From assembly GCA_038211965.1 (NCBI GenBank), contig JBBQVB010000047.1:1-17295 (forward strand): DNA of 17,295 nucleotides, written 5' to 3'. Every line of letters starts with the position of its first letter. The first letter of the stretch is position 1. The notes beneath the pieces were generated by a model. It was given only the letters and a program-made list of their open reading frames with translations, was not told the DNA's origin and made no database searches. Of this stretch, positions 1 to 7,215 are shown one piece after another. Source of the DNA: Glacieibacterium sp038211965. Its GTDB lineage: Bacteria > Pseudomonadota > Alphaproteobacteria > Sphingomonadales > Sphingomonadaceae. The position numbers were made by a program, and so were the translations under genes.

Positions 1-560
1 GCGATGGCCGCGCCCATGCCCCGCGTCACCAGCGCGCCACCGGGCCGCTCGTTGAGCAGGCCGAGGCCGATGCCCGCGACGTGGAGCAGCCCCGTCGCCA
101 GCACGAAGCCGACCGAATAGCCGATCGGGTCCGCCGCCGACGGCAGTTCCTTGCCGTGCGCATAGCCATGGAAGACTGCGAACACTGCGACGAGGCCGCA
201 CGCCAGCCACACCGGCGCGCGCACCGCCCCCGCGATCATGCCGCCCAGCACCAGCACCGACAGCGCGATACCGAGCTCGACGGGCGGCAACGGCACGTTC
301 GCCATGCCGAGCACCCCGCCGACCGCCATGACGGCGGGAAAGATCACCGGCAGCGCGACGATCAGCGGACGCCCGAGGAACGCGCCCCAGAGGCCGACGG
401 AAACCATCGCCAGCAGATGGTCGATGCCGCCGAGCGGGTGGGTGAAGCCCGAGACGAAGCCGCCAGCAAGGCCGGTGCCCGAGTGGGCGAGGGCGGGTGC
501 GGCGGTGAGGGTGACGACGAGGGCAAGAATCTTTCTGCCCCCTCCCCTCCCGGTGAGCAT
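1..560 (-). CDS. HupE/UreJ family metal permease (3' end outside window)
   Basis: The reverse strand reads openly from an ATG at 560-558 to the window edge, giving 186 codons without a stop. Residues 1-25 form a signal peptide ending in PALA, so the mature protein would begin with His26, as is usual in HupE/UreJ proteins. The family motif HPLGGIDHLLAM lies at 41-52 and HGYAHG at 131-136; in this family such His/Asp-rich motifs are thought to bind Ni2+ or Co2+. The rest is hydrophobic and fits about six membrane helices (family length about 190-200 aa, so only the last few residues are missing). The gene is divergent from an exported DUF4198 protein 99 bp away, which suggests a shared role in metal uptake. 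The start codon sits in the loop of a GC-rich inverted repeat and lacks a good Shine-Dalgarno, so the exact start is less certain than the family. No urease or hydrogenase genes are in view, so the metal is inferred. Confidence 0.88.
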   Translation of the reverse strand, partial: MLTGRGGGRKILALVVTLTAAPALAHSGTGLAGGFVSGFTHPLGGIDHLLAMVSVGLWGAFLGRPLIVALPVIFPAVMAVGGVLGMANVPLPPVELGIALSVLVLGGMIAGAVRAPVWLACGLVAVFAVFHGYAHGKELPSAADPIGYSVGFVLATGLLHVAGIGLGLLNERPGGALVTRGMGAAI

Positions 561-590
561 CTTCGCGAACCGAGAGAGGGGAGGGAGCAG
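535..590. repeat. GC-rich imperfect inverted repeat (REP-like) over the hupE start
   Basis: The left arm is CTGCCCCCTCCCCTCCCGGT (535-554). The right arm (569-590) is nearly its reverse complement, differing by one C/T change and a 2-nt insertion. The 14-nt loop (555-568) contains the complement of the hupE ATG. Arms of this purine/pyrimidine-biased type resemble dispersed palindromes seen between genes in many alphaproteobacteria; whether this one is dispersed cannot be judged from a single copy. In the hupE mRNA it would fold into a hairpin hiding the start codon. Confidence 0.6.
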
Positions 591-599
591 CAAGCGGCC

Positions 600-630
600 T
601 TGCGCTAATTCGCCCCGCCGCGCGTATAAC
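600..630 (+). promoter_or_regulatory. Candidate sigma-70 promoter for the DUF4198 gene
   Basis: TTGCGC (600-605) and TATAAC (625-630) are separated by 19 bp, a little longer than ideal. They lie in the 99-bp divergent gap, 30 bp upstream of the DUF4198 start. A Shine-Dalgarno-like CCGGAG follows at 644-649. This is a pattern match only; no operator for a metal regulator was recognised in the gap. Confidence 0.35.
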
Positions 631-659
631 TCCGCAACCATTTCCGGAGCCCCTGCCCC

Positions 660-1475
660 ATGCGTCGCCTCGCCCTCCTCGCCGCGCTGACCCTTGCCGC
701 CCCGGCCCTCGCCCACGATTTCTGGGTCCAGCCGAGCGCTTTCGCCGTCGCCCCGAACGCCGCTGTGCCGTTCACGCTGCAGGTCGGTCACGGCAAGGAC
801 CGCGTGCGCTGGGGCGGTGCCGCGACGCGCATCCTGCGCTTCGCCGACATCGGCCCGAACGGAGAAACCGACCGCCGCGCCGCGCTCAAGCTCGGCGGCG
901 CGAGCGACGACGGCACACTCGCCTTCGCCGGAGCCGGGGTTCACGTCGTCGTCCTCGCCACCGATCAGGGGGCGAAGAACGACCTGCCGTCGATCCGCTT
1001 CAACGACTACGTCAAGACCGAAGGCCTGACCCCCGCCGCCGCCCAGCGCGCGCGGCTCGGGCAGAGCGACAGCAACGGCCGCGAGGTCTACGGGCGACGC
1101 GCCAAGGCTCTGGTGCTGGTCGGCAGCCCGACCGGACCGCAACCGCAGGTCACGCGTGCCGTCGGCCTGACGCTCGAGATCGTCCCCCAACTCAACCCCT
1201 ATGCGCTGGCACCGGCGGCGAAACTGCCTGTCCTCGTCCTATACGAAGGCAAGCCGCTGCCGGGTGCAACGGTCAAGCTCAACAACCTCGATTTCGACGC
1301 GCGCCCGATCGCCGTCCAGCAGACCGACGCCAGCGGCATCACCGCGTTCGCCGTGCCGCGCGTCGGCAAATGGCAGCTGAACGTCGTCTGGACCAAGGCG
1401 ATCACGGGCAATCCCGACGCCGATTTCGACACGGTGTTTTCCAGCCTGACCTTCGGCTTCCCGCCGCCGCGCTAA
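660..1475 (+). CDS. Exported DUF4198 domain protein (probable metal-uptake accessory)
   Basis: This 271-aa protein has a clear signal peptide (residues 1-18, ending PALA) and a mature N-terminus starting HDFWVQP, the typical opening of DUF4198 proteins. Family members are periplasmic; some are linked to nickel/cobalt uptake. The middle is beta-rich, and the C-terminal part (about 180-271) resembles a carboxypeptidase-regulatory-like or transthyretin-like fold: LYEGKPLPGATVKL, then TDASGITAFAVPRVGKWQL. His19 and other early residues could bind metal, but that is inference. CCGGAG 10 nt upstream supports the ATG at 660. It is divergent from the HupE-type permease, which makes metal handling the best guess. 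murA begins only 19 bp downstream, so the two may share a transcript although they are functionally unrelated. Confidence 0.85.
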   Translation: MRRLALLAALTLAAPALAHDFWVQPSAFAVAPNAAVPFTLQVGHGKDRVRWGGAATRILRFADIGPNGETDRRAALKLGGASDDGTLAFAGAGVHVVVLATDQGAKNDLPSIRFNDYVKTEGLTPAAAQRARLGQSDSNGREVYGRRAKALVLVGSPTGPQPQVTRAVGLTLEIVPQLNPYALAPAAKLPVLVLYEGKPLPGATVKLNNLDFDARPIAVQQTDASGITAFAVPRVGKWQLNVVWTKAITGNPDADFDTVFSSLTFGFPPPR

Positions 1476-1494
1476 GCCGCTAAGCCTGTATCGC

Positions 1495-2775
1495 ATGGAC
1501 CAGATCGTCATTCGCGGTGGCCGCGCACTTTCCGGCAGCATCCAGATATCGGGCGCCAAGAACGCCGCGCTGACGCTGATGCCGTGCGCGCTGCTCAGCG
1601 AGGAGCCGCTGACGCTGCGCAACCTGCCGCGCTTGGCCGATATCGACACCTTCGGGCATCTGCTCAACAACCACGGCGTCTCGACGACCATCGAAGGCTC
1701 GCACCCGTCGGAGTTCGGGCGCGTCATGACGCTGCGCGCCAACCGACTGACCTCGACGGTCGCGCCCTACGACATCGTCCGCAAGATGCGCGCCTCGATC
1801 CTCGTCCTCGGACCGCTACTGGCGCGCGCGGGCGAAGCGACGGTCAGCCTGCCCGGTGGCTGCGCCATCGGCAACCGGCCGATCGACCTCCACCTCAAGG
1901 CGCTCGAGCATCTGGGGGCCGAGATCGAACTCGCGGCGGGCTATGTCAAAGCGACCGCCAAGGGCGGGCTGCGCGGCGGGCGCTATGTCTTTCCCACCGT
2001 CAGCGTCGGCGCGACCGAGAACGCCGTCATGGCGGCAGTGCTGGCGCGCGGCGAGAGCGTCCTCGAGAACGTCGCGCGCGAGCCCGAGATCATCGACCTG
2101 TGCCGCTGCCTGATCGCGATGGGCGCGAAGATCGACGGCGTCGGCACCGAGAAGCTGACCATCCAGGGCGTCGCGAGGCTGCACGGTGCGACCTATGCCG
2201 TGATGCCCGACCGTATCGAGACCGGCAGCTACGCCTGCGCGGCGGCAATCACCGGCGGTGAGATCGAGCTGCTCGGAGCCGAGGAGGCGACGCTCGGCGC
2301 GACCTTCGACGCGCTCCGCGAGGCGGGCGTCGAGGCGACCCCGACCCCCAACGGCCTGATGGTCCGGCGCGCCAACGGCCTCCACGGTGTGACGGTCTCG
2401 ACCGCGCCCTACCCCGGCTTCCCGACCGACATGCAGGCACAGTTCATGGCGATGCTGACCGTCGCCGACGGTGCGTCGCTGCTCACCGAGACGATTTTCG
2501 AGAACCGCTACATGCACGTCCCCGAACTGGCGCGGATGGGGGCCGACGTGACGGTACGCGGGCGCTCGGCGGTGGTGCGCGGCGTCAAGGGGCTGATCGG
2601 CGCGCAGGTCATGGCGACCGACCTCCGCGCCTCGATGAGCCTCGTGCTCGCGGGGCTGGCAGCCAAGGGCGAGACCGTCGTCGGCCGCGTCTATCACCTC
2701 GACCGCGGCTACGAGCGGCTCGAGGAAAAATTATCGGCGGTGGGTGCCGATATCGAGCGCGTCGGGGACGGTTGA
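1495..2775 (+). CDS. murA: UDP-N-acetylglucosamine 1-carboxyvinyltransferase
   Basis: MurA transfers enolpyruvate from phosphoenolpyruvate to UDP-GlcNAc, the first committed step of peptidoglycan synthesis, in the cytoplasm. The 426-aa length is normal. The N-terminal SGAKNAAL holds the substrate-binding Lys22-Asn23 pair. LPGGCAIGNRPID at 119-131 carries the active-site Cys123, the position hit by fosfomycin; since it is Cys rather than Asp, the enzyme is expected to be of the sensitive type. GFPTDMQAQFM contains the catalytic Asp312. The C-terminus has the usual HLDRGYERLEEKL. No convincing Shine-Dalgarno precedes the ATG, but the start aligns with the family. A DUF2948 gene follows after 7 bp, a pairing common in alphaproteobacteria. 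In rhizobia hisD usually comes next; here a flavoprotein reductase does. Confidence 0.97.
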   Translation: MDQIVIRGGRALSGSIQISGAKNAALTLMPCALLSEEPLTLRNLPRLADIDTFGHLLNNHGVSTTIEGSHPSEFGRVMTLRANRLTSTVAPYDIVRKMRASILVLGPLLARAGEATVSLPGGCAIGNRPIDLHLKALEHLGAEIELAAGYVKATAKGGLRGGRYVFPTVSVGATENAVMAAVLARGESVLENVAREPEIIDLCRCLIAMGAKIDGVGTEKLTIQGVARLHGATYAVMPDRIETGSYACAAAITGGEIELLGAEEATLGATFDALREAGVEATPTPNGLMVRRANGLHGVTVSTAPYPGFPTDMQAQFMAMLTVADGASLLTETIFENRYMHVPELARMGADVTVRGRSAVVRGVKGLIGAQVMATDLRASMSLVLAGLAAKGETVVGRVYHLDRGYERLEEKLSAVGADIERVGDG

Positions 2776-2782
2776 GCGGGGA

Positions 2783-3205
2783 ATGAAGGACGACCGCCTG
2801 CTGCTGCTCGCGCAGGACGAGGGCGAGGTGCCGCTGCTGTCGGCGCTGACCCAGTCGGCGATCCTGCGCGCCGGCGATATCGCGTACGACCGGCGCGCGC
2901 GGCGGCTCGTGCTGATGCTCAGCCGCTACCGCTGGGAAGCCCCCGGCACGCGCGTCCGCGCCGCGCTCCGGATCGAAAGCGTCACCGGCGTCCGGCGGCG
3001 CGGCTGGCCCGCGTGGAGCGATTCGGACCCGCACGACCCCGGCCAGACCATGCTCGAACTCCTCGCCTTCACTTTCGAGGACGGGTTCGTCACCCTCGAT
3101 TTCGCGGGCGGCGCGGCGCTGCGCGTCGGGGTCGAATGCCCCGACCTGATCCTCGAGGACGTGTCGGCGCCGTGGCGCGCCGGGCGCACGCCCCGGCATG
3201 ACTGA
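2783..3205 (+). CDS. DUF2948 family protein
   Basis: This 140-aa protein has no signal peptide or membrane segment. The start chosen is the ATG at 2783, which follows a GCGGGGA stretch and gives MKDDRLLLLAQDEGEVPLL, a normal family N-terminus. The reading frame is open 39 bp further up into murA, but that extension looks spurious. Recognisable parts are LSALTQSAILRAGDIAYD (about 20-37), RRLVLMLSRYRWE and the C-terminal LRVGVECPDLILEDVSAPW. DUF2948 has no assigned function; it is found almost only in alphaproteobacteria, usually right after murA. The gene starts 7 bp after the murA stop and overlaps the next gene by 8 bp (ATGACTGA), so the three are almost certainly co-transcribed. Confidence 0.85.
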   Translation: MKDDRLLLLAQDEGEVPLLSALTQSAILRAGDIAYDRRARRLVLMLSRYRWEAPGTRVRAALRIESVTGVRRRGWPAWSDSDPHDPGQTMLELLAFTFEDGFVTLDFAGGAALRVGVECPDLILEDVSAPWRAGRTPRHD

Positions 3206-4430
3206 GCACTTCGATGTCCTGATCGTCGGGGCGGGTCACGGTGGGGCGCAGGCCGCCATCGCGCTGCGCCAGCGCAAGTTCGAAGGCAGTATCGCGCTGC
3301 TCGGCGACGAGCCCGACCCACCCTACGAGCGCCCGCCGCTGTCGAAGGACTATCTCGCTGGCGACAAGCCTTTCGAACGCCTGCTGATCCGCCCGCTCGC
3401 CTTCTGGGGCGAGCGCGACGTGACGCTGCGCCTCGGCTGCACGGTGGTGGCGGTCGAGGCCGCCGCGCATGCAGTGACGCTGAGCGACGGCAGGTCGATC
3501 GGCTACGGCAGCCTGATCTGGGCGACCGGCGGAGCCCCGCGCCGTCTGACCTGCGACGGCCACGACTTGCGCGGCGTTCACGCCGTCCGCACCCGCGCCG
3601 ATGTCGACCGGATGATCGGCGAGCTTCCCGAGGTCTCCGACGTCGTCGTCATCGGCGGTGGTTACATCGGCCTCGAAGCCGCCGCCGTGCTGACCAAGCT
3701 CGGCAAGCGGGTCGTCGTGCTCGAAATGCAGGACCGCTTGCTGGCGCGCGTCGCGGGCGAGCCGCTGTCGCGCTTCTACGAGGCCGAGCATCGCGCGCAC
3801 GGCGTCGACATCCGCCTGGGGGTCACCGTCGCCGACATCGTCGAGCGCGAGGGACGCGCGGCAGGCGTGCGCCTCGTCGATGGCAGCATCGTCGCGGGCG
3901 AGATGGTCGTCGTCGGCATCGGCATCGTCCCTGCCGTCGCGCCGATGCTCGCGGCGGGTGCTGACGGCGGCAACGGCGTGCGCGTCGACAGCCTGTGCCG
4001 CACGAGCCTGCCCGATATCTTCGCCATCGGCGACTGCGCGCTCCACGCCAACGCTTTCGCCGACGGCGCGGCGATCCGCCTCGAATCGGTGCAGAACGCC
4101 AACGATCAAGCAACGACGGTGGCCAAGCTGCTGACCGGGGTCGAGGAGCCCTACCACGCTGTGCCGTGGTTCTGGTCGAATCAGTACGACCTGCGCCTCC
4201 AGACCGTCGGCCTGTCGACAGGATACGACACCGCGCTGGTGCGCGGCGACCCGGCGTCGCGCAGCTTCTCGGTGATCCACCTCCGGGCCGGCCGGATCAT
4301 CGCGCTCGATTGCGTCAACGCGACGCGCGATTACGTCCAGGGTCGCGCGCTCGTCGTCGCGGGCACCATCGCCGACGCCGCCGCGCTGACTGATAGCGCG
4401 CGACCGCTCAAGGAACTCGCGGCGGCGTAG
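3198..4430 (+). CDS. FAD-dependent NAD(P)H:ferredoxin reductase (rhodocoxin/putidaredoxin reductase type)
   Basis: This is a 410-aa pyridine nucleotide-disulfide oxidoreductase family flavoprotein without a redox-active CxxxxC pair. It has an N-terminal FAD Rossmann motif (VGAGHGGAQAA, 10-20), the ferredoxin-reductase signature RPPLSKDYL (45-53), ATGGAPRRL (109-117) and a second, NAD(P)-binding Rossmann motif (IGGGYIGLE, 152-160). The FAD-binding DIFAIGDCAL is at 273-282. A C-terminal reductase domain begins at VPWFWSNQYDLRLQTVG (322-338). Such enzymes pass electrons from NAD(P)H to a [2Fe-2S] ferredoxin serving a P450 or ring-hydroxylating dioxygenase, but no such partner is encoded nearby, so the acceptor is unknown. 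The ATG overlaps the DUF2948 stop. The 3' end overlaps the convergent DUF885 gene by 23 bp. Confidence 0.92.
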   Translation: MTEHFDVLIVGAGHGGAQAAIALRQRKFEGSIALLGDEPDPPYERPPLSKDYLAGDKPFERLLIRPLAFWGERDVTLRLGCTVVAVEAAAHAVTLSDGRSIGYGSLIWATGGAPRRLTCDGHDLRGVHAVRTRADVDRMIGELPEVSDVVVIGGGYIGLEAAAVLTKLGKRVVVLEMQDRLLARVAGEPLSRFYEAEHRAHGVDIRLGVTVADIVEREGRAAGVRLVDGSIVAGEMVVVGIGIVPAVAPMLAAGADGGNGVRVDSLCRTSLPDIFAIGDCALHANAFADGAAIRLESVQNANDQATTVAKLLTGVEEPYHAVPWFWSNQYDLRLQTVGLSTGYDTALVRGDPASRSFSVIHLRAGRIIALDCVNATRDYVQGRALVVAGTIADAAALTDSARPLKELAAA

Positions 4431-6117
4431 CGGCCCCGGTCATCTCGTCGGCGATCAGCGCGGGCGGGACGATGCCCGACGCGATGACCTGCGCGAAGAC
4501 GCCACCCATGTCGAACGGTCGCCCGGCCTGCTCGGCGGCATGCGACGCCACCGCGATCAGGTGGTCGAGCTGGACCTTGCCGACGATGTAGCTCGGCCCA
4601 TAACCCGGCTGCCGCAGGTAGAGCAGCTGCTCGAAGCCGACGAGCTTGTTCGCGGCATTCGACCAGTGGCGCGGCGTCCACTCGGCATGCGCGCGTCCCG
4701 CCTCGGCAAGATCGATCTCGTTGGCCTGGACGCGCAGCGATGCGAGCCCGCGCGCGGCGCGATTGGCGAGCATGATCCAGACGATTTCGCGGGCGCGCGG
4801 CAGGTCGTCGTACAGCCCTGCCTGCATCAGCAGCTCCTCCATCGCCGTCGCGAAGCCTTCGGAACGGTCGGCGAAGATGTTGAACAGCGGCGCGGTCTGC
4901 CGGATCGGGCTGGTTCGCGGTTCGTAGCGCAGGCGCGCCAGCTCGATCCAGTGGGTCGAGTGCGACAACAGCGGTAGCGGGTCGAGCGCCGTGCCGTGGC
5001 CGAAGAAATCGCGCTCGGCCGGCGGGATGTAGCGGCTCGTCTGCGCAGCGATGGCCGCGCGGAAATAGGGGCGGTCGGGCACCAGCCCCGTCGCGACGAG
5101 GAATTCGTTGAATTTCGCCGTCCGCGCTTCGGCCATCGCGCGATAGGCGGCGGGGTCGTCGGTCGGCGTGAGCGGCGACAATTGGCGATTGTGCAGCTCC
5201 TCGAGGCGCAGCGACGCCAGCGCGCGGTCGAGCTCGCGCTGGAGCAGCAGCGTCTGCTGGTCCCAGCCGTAAGGCGACAGCTCGACGTTCGCGGCATACC
5301 AGTCGTAGTTCGCCTTGCCGATCCCGGAGGGGCCGGTCTTGCGCGGCGCCTCGGCGGCGATCCACGCGGCGAACGCATCGGTCGCGGCGCGGGCGTCGGC
5401 GACCGCGCGGCGCAGCGCCGGGCTCGCTCCGGCCAGCGACGCCGCGACGGGGCCGTCGAGCGTCCGCATCGTCAGCGTGCCGCCCGCGAGTTCGCCGAGG
5501 ACGGCGCTCTGCCCCTTGAAGGCGCGGTCGCCGTAGCGCCACAGGTCGGCGGCGTTGCCGGCGGCAAGATTGGTCCGCGCCTGCACCAGCATCGCTGGCA
5601 CACCGCCGAGGAGTTCGGTCAGCTTTCGGTCGTCGGCCCGCGACAGCGGCCATTTATACTTGAACAAGTCGATCGTCGGGCTTGCCGATGGCCCTTCGTG
5701 CGCGGGAACGTCGCTCTCCTCGCCGAAGATCGTCTGGTAGAAGCCCGGGTCGCGCGCCCACGGCTGCAGCACGCGAAGACGAAAATCGAGGCCGTTCATC
5801 TCCGCCTCGACGAGCCGGTAGTCCGCACGTGCGGCGGCGGGCCACTGCGCCGTGTCGAGGGCATGCAGCCGCGCACGATACGCCGGCAGCGCCGCCGCCT
5901 GCCGCGCCATCGCAGCCGCACCGTAGTCGGGGACGCCGCGCGCGATCTGCGGCTCGACGAAGCGCCGCCAGTCGGCGAACAGCGCCGTCAGGGTCGCGTA
6001 GCCGGGGGTGTCCGGGTTCGATGCAACCGCCTGCGACGCAGCGTTCGCGGGCAACGGCCCCGCCGCCAGCAACGCTCCGACGACCACCGCCCGCCGCCAC
6101 TGCCGCATCGTCATCAT
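4408..6117 (-). CDS. Exported DUF885 family protein with non-canonical metal motif
   Basis: This 569-aa protein has a signal peptide (about residues 1-27, ending ANAAS). I chose the ATG at 6117 because GAGGGG (6131-6126) lies 8 nt upstream and a candidate promoter would start transcription near 6136; an ATG at 6135 would give 575 aa with almost no leader. The C-terminal half matches DUF885 proteins: ADRSEGFATAMEELL (417-431) aligns with the family's EGWALYAE region, LANRAARGLASLRV and then RQPGYGPSYIVGK (502-514) with RxPGQALSYKIG. Many DUF885 members carry a zinc-protease-like HExxPGHH; here the corresponding place reads SHSTHWIEL (385-393), so the Glu and PGH are gone. It may be a distinct subclade or catalytically altered. 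It is probably periplasmic; peptidase activity is only a guess. Confidence 0.8.
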   Translation of the reverse strand: MMTMRQWRRAVVVGALLAAGPLPANAASQAVASNPDTPGYATLTALFADWRRFVEPQIARGVPDYGAAAMARQAAALPAYRARLHALDTAQWPAAARADYRLVEAEMNGLDFRLRVLQPWARDPGFYQTIFGEESDVPAHEGPSASPTIDLFKYKWPLSRADDRKLTELLGGVPAMLVQARTNLAAGNAADLWRYGDRAFKGQSAVLGELAGGTLTMRTLDGPVAASLAGASPALRRAVADARAATDAFAAWIAAEAPRKTGPSGIGKANYDWYAANVELSPYGWDQQTLLLQRELDRALASLRLEELHNRQLSPLTPTDDPAAYRAMAEARTAKFNEFLVATGLVPDRPYFRAAIAAQTSRYIPPAERDFFGHGTALDPLPLLSHSTHWIELARLRYEPRTSPIRQTAPLFNIFADRSEGFATAMEELLMQAGLYDDLPRAREIVWIMLANRAARGLASLRVQANEIDLAEAGRAHAEWTPRHWSNAANKLVGFEQLLYLRQPGYGPSYIVGKVQLDHLIAVASHAAEQAGRPFDMGGVFAQVIASGIVPPALIADEMTGAATPPRVP

Positions 6118-6141
6118 CCTCGAAGCCCCTCGCATTGTCGC

Positions 6142-6169
6142 ACGCTAGGCAGTGGCCGCGTGCCGTCAA
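6142..6169 (-). promoter_or_regulatory. Candidate promoter of the DUF885 gene
   Basis: On the minus strand, TTGACG (6169-6164) and TAGCGT (6147-6142) are separated by 16 bp. Transcription would begin near 6136, leaving an approximately 18-nt leader that contains GAGGGG before the ATG at 6117. The -35 box is strong, the -10 box weak. This gives the DUF885 gene its own transcription even though it lies codirectionally after the oxidoreductase gene. Confidence 0.45.
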
Positions 6170-6189
6170 GCGGCGCGACGGCGCGCGCC

Positions 6190-7188
6190 TCAGGGCAGGA
6201 TCACCGTCCGGCCGACGACGGTGCGCGATGTCATCGTCTCGAATGCGTCGCGCCAGCGGTCGAGCGGAAATTCGGCGTGGACGCGCGGCCGCAGCCGACC
6301 CGCATCGGCGAGCGCCCAGACCGCCGCGAGATTCTCCGCGCCGCGCTCGGGGAAGCGACGGCCGTACTCGCCGGCGCGCACGCCGAGCACGGAGAAGCCC
6401 TTGATCAGCGCGATGTTGGTCGCCAGCGTCGCGATGCGGCCCGATGTGAAGCCGATGACCAGCAGGCGACCGTCGAAGGCGATGCAGCGCGTACTTTCGT
6501 CGAACACATCGCCGCCGACGGGGTCGAAGACGACATCCGCGCCGCCGCCGGTGATCGCCTTGACCCGCTCGCGAAAGCCCGGCGCGCTGTTGACCGTCGC
6601 TGCCGGGGCATAGTCGGCGGCAATTGTCGCGAGCTTGGCGTCGGATGCCGAGGCGGCGATGACGCGCGCCCCCAGTGCCTGGGCGAGATCGACGGTGGCA
6701 AGCCCGACCCCGCCGCCCGCGCCGTGGACGAGCACCCACTCGCCCGCTTCGAGCCGTGCGCGGCGGACCAGCGCGACATAGGCGGTGAGATAGGCCGAGC
6801 CGACCGCCGCGCCTTGCGAATAGGACAGGCCGCGCGGCTTGGCGCGGACAACGGGCGCGGCGCAGACGGCGTATTCCGCGAGGCCGCCGCCAAGTCCCAT
6901 AGCGACGACGGCATCGCCGACCGCGACCGACGCGACGCCGTCACCGACCGCGACGACATCGCCCGCCATGTCACCGCCCGGCGTGAACGGCAGCGGCGGC
7001 TTCGCCTGGTAGTCGCCGCGCGTCATCAGCAGGTCGGGGAAGCCGATGCTCGCGGCGCGGACGCGAATCAGCACCTCGCCCGGTCGCGGCACGGGAAGCG
7101 GCACGTCGGCGACCGCGCAACCCGAGACGTCGGGTGCGAGCGCGGCGACCCGCAGCGCGCGCATCGTCGCGGGCAGCGGGAGGGTCAT
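6190..7188 (-). CDS. Zinc-free MDR family NADPH:quinone oxidoreductase-like protein
   Basis: This 332-aa protein belongs to the medium-chain dehydrogenase/reductase superfamily, quinone oxidoreductase branch. The N-terminal GroES-like domain shows PRPGEVLIRVRAASIGFPDLL (start about 35) and FTPGGDMAGDVVAVG (68-82). The Rossmann domain has GAGGGVGLATVDLAQ (156-170) for NADPH and a later DVVFDPVGGDVFDES. The Cys/His/Glu zinc ligands of alcohol dehydrogenases are absent, as expected for this branch. It probably reduces quinones or enones in the cytoplasm, but the substrate is unknown. The gene starts 27 bp after the secA stop with no obvious promoter or strong Shine-Dalgarno, so it is likely read from the secA transcript. 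Confidence 0.9.
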   Translation of the reverse strand: MTLPLPATMRALRVAALAPDVSGCAVADVPLPVPRPGEVLIRVRAASIGFPDLLMTRGDYQAKPPLPFTPGGDMAGDVVAVGDGVASVAVGDAVVAMGLGGGLAEYAVCAAPVVRAKPRGLSYSQGAAVGSAYLTAYVALVRRARLEAGEWVLVHGAGGGVGLATVDLAQALGARVIAASASDAKLATIAADYAPAATVNSAPGFRERVKAITGGGADVVFDPVGGDVFDESTRCIAFDGRLLVIGFTSGRIATLATNIALIKGFSVLGVRAGEYGRRFPERGAENLAAVWALADAGRLRPRVHAEFPLDRWRDAFETMTSRTVVGRTVILP

Positions 7189-7215
7189 GCGCGCGCGCCG
7201 GTCACCGCACCCGCA

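Noticed and set aside
4331..5653. A 440-codon minus-strand frame overlapping the DUF885 gene and the reductase end.
   Set aside because: It is an Arg-rich frame-shadow of the DUF885 gene, with no domain, signal peptide or ribosome binding site.
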